Assembly: GCA_013696915.1 (NCBI GenBank) | Contig: JACCXR010000153.1 | Span: 1-5,291 of the forward strand | From: Euzebyaceae bacterium | GTDB taxonomy: Bacteria > Actinomycetota > Nitriliruptoria > Euzebyales > Egibacteraceae | Direction of reading: 5' to 3' | Length of the DNA stretch: 5,291 bases | In this document: one piece after another, positions 1-4,594 of the stretch | Layout of the letters: each line of letters starts with the position of its first letter | Position numbering within the stretch: the first letter of the stretch is position 1 | Translations under genes and position numbers: made by a program | The notes under the pieces: model-generated | What the model saw: only the letters and a program-made list of their open reading frames with translations | The model's database searches: none | Told to the model about the DNA's origin: nothing

Positions 1-156
1 GGCGACGGTCGGCGGGGCGGGGGGGACGGTCGGCGCGGGCCGCACCGGCGGGCTCTCGACAGGGTGCCCCGTGGCCGGTGCGGCGGGCGTGCCAGGCCCG
101 GTCACCGCGGCGGACGGGGATGCCGCATCCCGCGCCAGCGTGGCGTCCGGGGTCAT
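1..156 (-). CDS. N-terminus of the gene after jetA, presumed JetB (type III Wadjet, TIGR02678/DUF2398), cut by window edge
   Basis: This frame is open from an ATG at 156 to the left edge, giving 52 codons without a stop. The ATG overlaps the jetA stop in an ATGA arrangement, and a GGAGGTG Shine-Dalgarno (168-162) lies 5 bases upstream, so translational coupling to jetA is likely. The visible part is rich in Pro, Ala, Thr and Val (it starts MTPDATLARDAASPSA) and looks disordered; no domain is visible yet. The identity is inferred from position. In type III Wadjet loci the DUF2397 gene is followed by a DUF2398 gene, whose product is the MukE-like partner that binds the JetA kleisin. A start further in would need one of the internal GTG codons and would lose the overlap. 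I am confident that a gene starts here, less so of its name. Confidence 0.7.
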   Translation of the reverse strand, partial: MTPDATLARDAASPSAAVTGPGTPAAPATGHPVESPPVRPAPTVPPAPPTVA

Positions 157-1769
157 GCCGGCACCTCCGCCAGCGCCCGCGTCGGGTCCGCTCCGAGGCG
201 CTCGGCGGCGCGCCGATCGTCCGCCGCGTCCGCCGCGTCCACCCCGCCCGGCGGCGCCGGTTCGGCGAAGCGTTCGCGGATCTCCAAGACGTGGTCGGGA
301 CCGGAGAGGTGGCCGAAGGTGGTCGCGATGACCGCGACGCGCCCGTCGCCCGTCGGGGCGAGCCTGATCGACAGGGTGCCGTCGCCGGAGACCGTCTCGA
401 CGACGTCGCCGGGGCGGACCTTGCCGGTGAGCGCCTCGCCCAGCAGGTCGAGGAACAGCCCGAACACGACCGGGTCGAGCTCGCCGAGCTCGGACAGGCG
501 CACCGGCCGTCCCGTCGCGAGCCGGCGCCGGGCGGCCTCCACCTGCGCCGCCTCCGCGTCGAGCGCGGCGGCGAGGAGCGCCTTCTCCTCCGACCGGTCG
601 ATGACGTCGGCGGGGCGGCCGCGCTTCGTGTGGCGCCCGGAGGCGCGCAGCCGGGGTGACAGCCGCAGTGGGTCGCCCTTGAGCCAGCTCGTGTGGGCGG
701 GCACCGGCTCGGCGTCGCGGGCGTCCAGCGTGTCGGCGTTGATCTGCAGGTGCCGTGCCGGCGTCAGCGCGAACGCGGCGCGCCAGAGGCGGTGCGCCTC
801 GGCGTCGGTGTCGGCTTCCGCGAACCACCGGGCCAGCGTCCGCAGGTCTGTGACGCGGTCGCTGCGGGTCACCCGGCGGTCGTTGATCGCGGCCACCGCG
901 GCGAGCAGGGCGGGGATCGCCGACCGCGCCCTGGCGCGGAGGATCTCCGCCTGCGACGGCGCGTCCGGGGCCCCGATGAACCAGGACCGCAGCCCCGACC
1001 AGCGGCCGCGCCAGCGGGCCTCGGCCGCGGTGGCGTCCTCGGCGGTCGGCGCCAGCGCGTCGACGAGGTCGCGCCGCGCGGCGGCCGTGAGCAGCGCGGC
1101 GGTGCCGCGGCGTTCGACCTGCTCGATGCGGGCGACGATTTCGAGGGTCGCGAGCACCAGCTCGCCGATGAAGCGCTCGAGGTACTCGATGAGCGTGTCC
1201 TTGTAGGCGACGAACGCCTCGACGTCGACGCCCTGCAGGTCGATCGTCCGCTGGAGGCTGCCGATGAAGGCCTGGGCCTTCGCGGTGAGCTCCTCGAACC
1301 GGGTCCGCAGCTGCGTGAGGACGCGGTGGACCTTCGCGTCGTCGAGCGGGTCGGCGGCCGCGAGTTCGGCGAGCTCGCCGAGCAGGTCGCGGATGTCCGC
1401 CAGGGCGGCGGCCTGGAGTTCGCCCGGCTGGGTGATGGTGTCGTGGTAGAGCCGCAGCGCCCGCTCGGCGGCCTCGCCCTCCGCGGTCAGCTGGTAGAGG
1501 TACCGGGTCCGGTAGAACTCCTCGACGGTCGCGACCTCGGCGGTGTCGACATCGGCGGTGAGGTTGCCCCAGGCGCACAGCGACGCCAGGGCGGAAGCCA
1601 CCGCCTCGTCCGAGAGGGACTCGGGCAGCGCCGAACGCACGTCGGCCGGGCGCAGATGCAGGCCGAAGCGCTCCTTGGCGTCGGTGAAGACCTGCATAAC
1701 CGCGCGGTAGGTCCCCACCTTGGCCTCGTTCACGTAGGCGAAGACCCGCAGCCGTCCGTCGTCGCTCAT
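153..1769 (-). CDS. jetA: JetA, kleisin-like subunit of a type III Wadjet anti-plasmid system (TIGR02677/DUF2397)
   Basis: The protein has 538 residues and begins MSDDGRLRVFAYVNEAKVGT. I recognise it as the TIGR02677/DUF2397 family. Its members are the MukF-like JetA of Wadjet type III, a condensin-related complex in which JetA (kleisin), JetB (MukE-like) and JetC (SMC ATPase) detect circular plasmids that the JetD nuclease cleaves. Residues about 8-105 look like a winged-helix domain, with FAYVNEAKVGTYR near the start and a YRTRYLYQLTAEGE segment at 86-99. Residues about 115-230 are long charged helices, as expected for a kleisin middle region. Residues about 420-500 form a second winged-helix-like part, including RLSELGELDPVVFGLFLDLL and GHLSGPDHVLEI. 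The frame stays open upstream to 2075, but this ATG was chosen because GAGAGGAGG lies 7 bases before it and the family match begins there. The last 35 residues are Ala/Asp/Arg-rich and probably unstructured. The gene looks intact and is first in its operon. Confidence 0.9.
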   Translation of the reverse strand: MSDDGRLRVFAYVNEAKVGTYRAVMQVFTDAKERFGLHLRPADVRSALPESLSDEAVASALASLCAWGNLTADVDTAEVATVEEFYRTRYLYQLTAEGEAAERALRLYHDTITQPGELQAAALADIRDLLGELAELAAADPLDDAKVHRVLTQLRTRFEELTAKAQAFIGSLQRTIDLQGVDVEAFVAYKDTLIEYLERFIGELVLATLEIVARIEQVERRGTAALLTAAARRDLVDALAPTAEDATAAEARWRGRWSGLRSWFIGAPDAPSQAEILRARARSAIPALLAAVAAINDRRVTRSDRVTDLRTLARWFAEADTDAEAHRLWRAAFALTPARHLQINADTLDARDAEPVPAHTSWLKGDPLRLSPRLRASGRHTKRGRPADVIDRSEEKALLAAALDAEAAQVEAARRRLATGRPVRLSELGELDPVVFGLFLDLLGEALTGKVRPGDVVETVSGDGTLSIRLAPTGDGRVAVIATTFGHLSGPDHVLEIRERFAEPAPPGGVDAADAADDRRAAERLGADPTRALAEVPA

Positions 1770-1776
1770 CCCATGG

Positions 1777-1785
1777 CCTCCTCTC
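1777..1785 (-). promoter_or_regulatory. Ribosome binding site that sets the jetA start
   Basis: Read on the minus strand this is GAGAGGAGG, with 7 bases between it and the ATG at 1769. It is the strongest Shine-Dalgarno match near the gene and argues against starting the protein further upstream, where the same frame is open for another 102 codons. A second ATG at 1774 lies nearby but is out of frame. Confidence 0.75.
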
Positions 1786-1858
1786 GTCCGGTGTCGATGG
1801 AACCAGGTGGGTGTGACAGGTCCGCCGGCATCGGACATTCCCCTGGCAGGTGGTGGAC

Positions 1859-1887
1859 ACCGTAGGATGGAATTACACGCCTGTAAA
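1859..1887 (-). promoter_or_regulatory. Candidate promoter of the jet operon
   Basis: On the minus strand, TTTACA (1887-1882) is followed after exactly 17 bases by TACGGT (1864-1859). This fits a housekeeping-type -35 and an actinobacterial TAnnnT -10. Transcription would begin near 1852 and leave a leader of roughly 80 bases before jetA. The plus strand carries TAGGAT at 1863-1868, a good -10 hexamer for the opposite direction, so the two possible promoters overlap. Both are read by eye only; the spacing is good but the hexamers are short. Confidence 0.4.
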
Positions 1888-1895
1888 GGAGCCCT

Positions 1896-2117
1896 GTGGA
1901 GACAGCGCTCAAGCCGTCGTCGGTGTCGGCACTGCTCGCCGACCTCCTCCGCGGCGGTGTCGTGGAACGGCCGAACTGGCGCTCGTGCTCGTGGCCACGC
2001 CGCGGCGCGTCGCGCGGTGTCGTTCCATGTCGGGCGCCTGGCCCGCTGGCTCTCCGCTCCGCGACGCGCGGCCATGAGGACACGCCGCGGGCGAGGCCGC
2101 GCCGTCCGAAGCGATGA
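1896..2117 (+). CDS. Short unrecognised frame divergent from jetA, possibly a decayed gene start
   Basis: A GTG at 1896 is preceded at 4 bases by AAAGGAG (1885-1891), and TAGGAT at 1863-1868 could be its -10. The product would have 73 residues. The first 30 or so (METALKPSSVSALLADLLRG, then GVVERPNW) look like an ordinary amphipathic helix and have high third-position GC. From about residue 33 the sequence becomes Arg/Ser/Pro-rich and ends PRARPRRPKR, which is typical of reading a GC-rich stretch out of frame. I do not recognise a family. The best reading is the 5' end of a gene that has lost its frame, or a spurious frame with a lucky ribosome site. It shares its upstream region with the jet operon, so it could in principle be co-controlled with it. 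Confidence 0.3.
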   Translation: METALKPSSVSALLADLLRGGVVERPNWRSCSWPRRGASRGVVPCRAPGPLALRSATRGHEDTPRARPRRPKR

Positions 2118-2212
2118 CGCGCGGCGCGTCGTCGGCCGCTCGGTGATCCCAGTTCGGCGTGCAGGGCATCACTCGCGTCAGCGACGGCGCTGAAGGGCAA
2201 GTGCATTCGGTC

Positions 2213-2412
2213 ATGGTGAAGATGCAAGACCCGACGGTCGCGTTCTCGACGGTTGTGTCGGCGCGCCGTCGGTCGCGAGCGGCGACCTCGGGTTCCAGGT
2301 CTGCTCGATCGGCGCCGACGCTCGCCCGCAGCGGCCGACGCTCGTCGTGTGGATCTGCGGCGATGAGACGCAGGCCGACGAGTACGAGCAGCTGGCCTCC
2401 ATGGGTCCGGGA
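2213..2412 (+). pseudogene. Frameshifted remnant of an unrecognised gene
   Basis: Two reading frames look coding in turn. From the ATG at 2213 (or 2222) one frame gives MVKMQDPTVAFSTVVSA with G/C-rich third positions, then degrades into Arg/Ser near 2262. From about 2275 a neighbouring frame takes over with GDLGFQVCSIGADARPQRP, then TLVVWICGDETQADEYEQLA, also with strong third-position GC. The second frame has no ATG, GTG or TTG before a GTG at 2347, so it cannot be a complete gene by itself. The simplest explanation is one gene with an indel around 2260-2275. Its frame runs on to a stop at 2611, but beyond about 2412 it is only antisense to the GNAT and modA sequence. I cannot name the family; the pieces suggest a small beta-rich protein. 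Confidence 0.35.
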
Positions 2413-2541
2413 CTACTGATCGTCGGTCTGGTCGAGACTCGATCGGATGGCTTTCATCCGGCGGTAGAGACGCCGGTCGTGTTCGGGAGCTGGGACGAAC
2501 CCGTATCGCTTGTAGAAGGTGATTGCGTCGTCGTCGAGCTC
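2413..2541 (-). pseudogene. C-terminal fragment of a GNAT-family N-acetyltransferase
   Basis: A minus-strand frame different from modA reads ELDDDAITFYKRYGFVPAPE, then HDRRLYRRMKAIRSSL, and stops with TAG at 2413-2415. The FYKRYGF element is the hallmark of the last strand-helix region of GNAT enzymes, which transfer an acetyl group from acetyl-CoA. The RLYRRMKAI ending resembles the TacT/AtaT-like group that includes toxins acetylating aminoacyl-tRNA. Only about 40 of an expected 150-170 residues remain: the acetyl-CoA binding loop and the start are missing. Upstream it passes straight into modA near 2540, so it has no start of its own and is not expressed as an enzyme. The GNAT assignment is firm; the toxin subgroup is inference from a short segment. 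Confidence 0.75.
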
Positions 2542-2978
2542 AGGTCGTCCAACGTGCGTGGCGCGGTGTCCGCACGTTGCTTGGACCAGATGGCGAGTCG
2601 ACCGAACGCGTAGGTCTCCTTCATCGCCGGGTCGGCCTTGCCCGCGTCGACGATCTTGTCGATGTAGGCCACGTCAGCCGAGGCGAACAGATCGAACGGC
2701 GCCCCGTTCTGCACCTGCTGGGCGAGCTGGCCCGACGACCCGAACGAGAACGTCACCGTCGTGCCCGTCTGCTCCTCGAACATGGCGCCGAGCTCCTCGA
2801 AGGAGGACCGCAGATCGGACGCACCGGCGACCACGATCTCCCCGACCGGCGGGACCGTCGAAGTCCCAGACGCAGACGGGGCGCTCGTCGACGCCGAGCC
2901 ATTTTCGGAGGATCCGCACCCCGCCAGAGCGAGAGCCAAGACCAACGAGAGGACCGTGAGCACTCGACGGGGGCTCAA
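2454..2978 (-). pseudogene. modA: Truncated modA, molybdate-binding lipoprotein of an ABC transporter
   Basis: The product begins MSPRRVLTVLSLVLALALAG followed by Cys21: a short basic n-region, a hydrophobic stretch and a lipobox (LAGC), so an exported lipoprotein. A Ser/Thr/Ala linker follows to about residue 45. The ModA fold then starts with GEIVVAGASDLRSSFEELGA (46-65), continues with TFSFGSSGQLAQQVQNG (76-92) and FDLFASAD (95-102), and reaches FGRLAIWSK. These include the serine-containing loops that hold the oxyanion. Similarity stops at about residue 146 (TLDDL). Residues 147-174 are a Ser/Thr-rich tail produced by reading the GNAT fragment out of frame. ModA proteins have about 250 residues, so the second lobe and its ligand contacts are gone. 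The start is a TTG overlapping the regulator's stop by 4 bases (TTGA), with GAGGG just before it. No modB or modC follows, so molybdate import from this locus is very unlikely. Confidence 0.85.
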
Positions 2979-3973
2979 GCGACCCTCGTCCCACAGCGCG
3001 ACACGTCATAGCCGGCCATCAGCTCGAGGCGATGACCGAACCCCGCCGACACCAACACATCCATCGCCGCAGCGACCGGCCGGTACGACAACAACTCGGT
3101 CCGGCACCACAAATGCACCACGTGCTCCTCCAGTTCGGTGAACCCCAGTCCGGCCGCCAACGCGGCGGGCTCGGCGGTGACCGCGGCGGCCGCTCCACGA
3201 CCGGCCACGAGGCGACATGCCTCCACGTGACCGCCGACCTTGATCGGCCGCGGGCGGGCGAGATGCTCGCGGCGCAGCCACCTCTCGAAGGCTGCTTGGG
3301 TCGCCGCACCCTTCTCCCGCTGCGCCACCGGCCTGCCAGCTGCCACCACCGCGCCGAGCGATCCCGCCGCACGGTCGAACGCGACCCCGACGCGCCACCG
3401 GGCCACCTCGAACACCGACACCCCCGGGCCCGGTGCGGGCAGACGCCCGGCCGTGTCGTGCACCACCGCCACATGTGCCCGCCCCTCGGCCAACGCTACG
3501 GCCGCGGTCATCGACGAGCCCTTGACCCACAATGCGGCAGCCGCCGGTTCGACCATCGAGGCCAGCACACCCAGCGCCGGTTCACAGCCGACCAGCACCA
3601 GCTCTGCAGCACGGGCGCCCTCGAAGAACCGAACGGACGCTCCGTCCCACGCTCCTTCCGGAGACAGACCCTCGAGCTGATCGAGGGGCGGAACCGCCAC
3701 GACCACATGACGATCACCGACCCGGCCCACCCGCACCGGCCCCGGCGACACCACCGAACCCGTCACCGGTGATGCCGGCACCGCCACCTCGTCGGGACCG
3801 AACAGCGCCTCGACCGACAGCCCCAACTCCCGCGCCAACGACATCGCCGCGCCCACGCCTGGTTCGTGGCGTCCCGACTCCACCGCTGACACCAGCTGGC
3901 GCGACACCCCCGCCCGCTCGGCCAACACCGCCTGCGACAGCCCCAAGGCCTCTCGACGGCCTCGCATCTTCAT
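2975..3973 (-). CDS. XRE-family regulator with C-terminal PBP-like ligand-binding domain
   Basis: The protein has 332 residues and appears complete. Residues about 5-58 form an XRE/Cro-type helix-turn-helix: LGLSQAVLAERAGVSRQLVS followed by AVESGRHEPGVGAAMSLARE. Residues about 120-315 resemble the periplasmic-binding-protein-like domain (PF12727 type) found fused to DNA-binding or molybdate-related domains, with VLVGCEPALGVLASMVEPAA near its start and an AMDVLVSAGFGHRLELMAGY end that is common in this group. It has no signal peptide and should be cytosolic. The stop overlaps the modA start by 4 bases, so regulator and binding protein formed one operon. The likely role is to sense molybdate or a related oxyanion and control the operon, but ligand and sign of control are inferred from context. 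Two ATGs (3973 and 3967) are possible starts; the first was chosen. No strong Shine-Dalgarno is seen, which fits a leaderless or nearly leaderless transcript. Confidence 0.85.
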   Translation of the reverse strand: MKMRGRREALGLSQAVLAERAGVSRQLVSAVESGRHEPGVGAAMSLARELGLSVEALFGPDEVAVPASPVTGSVVSPGPVRVGRVGDRHVVVAVPPLDQLEGLSPEGAWDGASVRFFEGARAAELVLVGCEPALGVLASMVEPAAAALWVKGSSMTAAVALAEGRAHVAVVHDTAGRLPAPGPGVSVFEVARWRVGVAFDRAAGSLGAVVAAGRPVAQREKGAATQAAFERWLRREHLARPRPIKVGGHVEACRLVAGRGAAAAVTAEPAALAAGLGFTELEEHVVHLWCRTELLSYRPVAAAMDVLVSAGFGHRLELMAGYDVSRCGTRVA

Positions 3974-3979
3974 GCCAGT

Positions 3980-4007
3980 AACCTAGCGATCTGCTTGGAT
4001 ACAAGCA
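3980..4007 (-). promoter_or_regulatory. Probable promoter and operator of the regulator-modA operon
   Basis: A perfect 6+6 inverted repeat, TGCTTG-GATA-CAAGCA on the plus strand (3992-4007), stands out as a less GC-rich patch. On the minus strand it is followed by TAGGTT (3985-3980), a TAnnnT-type -10 that ends 6 bases before the regulator's ATG. The palindrome would cover the -35 region, which is where an XRE repressor would be expected to bind, so autoregulation is likely. No clear -35 hexamer is visible inside it. The match to an operator is by position and symmetry only. Confidence 0.5.
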
Positions 4008-4166
4008 TCTGAGGCCCGCCAAGGGATCCGGCCCAGCCCAACGATCGAGACCGAACCGGCACGAGAACCGCCGACCGCTTCGAGCAAGTGACCCCGTCAC
4101 GAGCCCGCCTGGTGCCGCCTCGACCCAGCTGCGACCGACACCGGCTCAGGCGGAGGAACGTGACGG
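4008..4166. other. Non-coding spacer between the regulator promoter and the decayed gene
   Basis: No frame here looks coding on either strand, and there is no tRNA-like or repeat structure that I can see. It carries only a Shine-Dalgarno-like GGAGGAA (4152-4158) at its right end. No insertion-sequence terminal repeat was found in it. Confidence 0.5.
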
Positions 4167-4386
4167 ATGGGGCGCGTGACCGAGGAGCGCGGCGTCCACG
4201 ACGCGGTGATCTGCGAGGGCCACAATCCCGTCACCGAACGCGAGAACGCCGGCGCTGCCACGTCATCGGCCTGCGCTGGGCGACGTCCACTTCTACTCCG
4301 GGCGCCTCGAGATCACCCAGGCCCTCATCGCCACCGACTACCGGCTCGAGTTCACCCGGCTGAAGATCCGCACCAGCCGCGGCACG
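4167..4386 (+). pseudogene. Decayed plus-strand gene of unknown function
   Basis: GGAGGAA at 4152-4158 sits 8 bases before an ATG at 4167, whose frame begins MGRVTEERGVHDAVICEGHN, then PVTERENAGA, with high third-position GC to about 4250. From 4276 to 4386 a neighbouring frame has 37 codons in a row ending in G or C and reads LGDVHFYSGRLEITQALIAT, then DYRLEFTRLKIRTSRG. That frame has a TGA at 4207-4209 and no start of its own. One gene with an indel near 4250-4275 would explain both pieces. It ends where the transposase similarity begins. I do not recognise either part, and they could also be fragments of two different genes. Confidence 0.35.
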
Positions 4387-4563
4387 CGATCGCCAGGCCG
4401 TGTCGGGTGTCGTCGCGCACCGTCGGGCGGACGTGTCAGCGGGCCGATGCCGCCAAACCGGACCCGGGCCGTCTCGACGGGCTGTTCCGCATCGGGGTGG
4501 ACGAGATCAGCTGGCGGCCCGCCAAAAGAACCTGACCCTCGTCGTGGACCATGACCGCGATGT
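4383..4563 (+). pseudogene. Internal fragment of an ISL3-family transposase, frameshifted
   Basis: From about 4401 the frame reads CRVSSRTVGRTCQRADAAKP, then DPGRLDGLFRIGVDEISWR. This is the ISL3 arrangement of a helix-turn-helix segment (VSSRTVG) just before the IGVDE motif, whose Asp is the first residue of the DDE catalytic triad. The frame stops at 4533-4535, but similarity resumes in another frame as RQKNLTLVVDHDRDV (from about 4519), so one base has probably been lost near 4515-4522. After about 4563 there is no further ISL3 match. Only some 55 of about 400-430 residues remain, with neither end of the gene, and I see no terminal inverted repeats. It cannot be active. It marks a past insertion and deletion at this site. 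Confidence 0.8.
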
Positions 4564-4565
4564 CC

Positions 4566-4594
4566 TCCTGCGGCACCTGCTCAGTACCGCAGGA
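4566..4594 (-). terminator. Perfect 8-bp hairpin spanning the stop codon of the eRF1-like gene
   Basis: TCCTGCGG (4566-4573) and CCGCAGGA (4587-4594) are exact reverse complements with a 13-base loop containing the gene's TGA at 4581-4583. It is placed where a terminator might be, but no run of T follows on the minus strand. One arm also encodes the conserved AILRY ending. It may be a weak, tail-less terminator or coincidence. Confidence 0.25.

Noticed and set aside
693..1865. A 390-codon plus-strand frame opposite jetA
   Set aside because: It is rich in Gly, Arg and Val with no domain pattern and lies antisense to a well-recognised protein. Long antisense frames are expected in DNA this GC-rich. 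The plus-strand frame at 64-1206 was rejected for the same reason (Ser/Arg-rich).
1770..2075. An extra 102 codons at the N-terminus of jetA
   Set aside because: The added residues are Arg/Pro-rich and without family pattern, while the strong Shine-Dalgarno and the start of the family match both point to the ATG at 1769.
2116..2130. Palindrome GACGCGC-G-GCGCGTC as an operator
   Set aside because: The arms are nearly pure G/C in a GC-rich stretch, where such symmetry arises by chance, and no promoter or start is next to it.
1766..2227. Minus-strand frame of 153 codons upstream of jetA
   Set aside because: It overlaps the jetA start and promoter, is dominated by Arg/His/Ser, has no recognisable domain and no good ribosome site.
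2347..2613. An intact 88-residue plus-strand gene starting with GTG
   Set aside because: The coding signal of this frame begins well before the GTG and ends near 2412; from there on it is antisense to the GNAT and modA remnants, which are clearly recognisable on the minus strand.
3032..3772. Plus-strand frame of 246 codons opposite the XRE regulator
   Set aside because: It is His/Arg/Pro-rich and has no domain pattern; the minus-strand regulator explains the coding signal.
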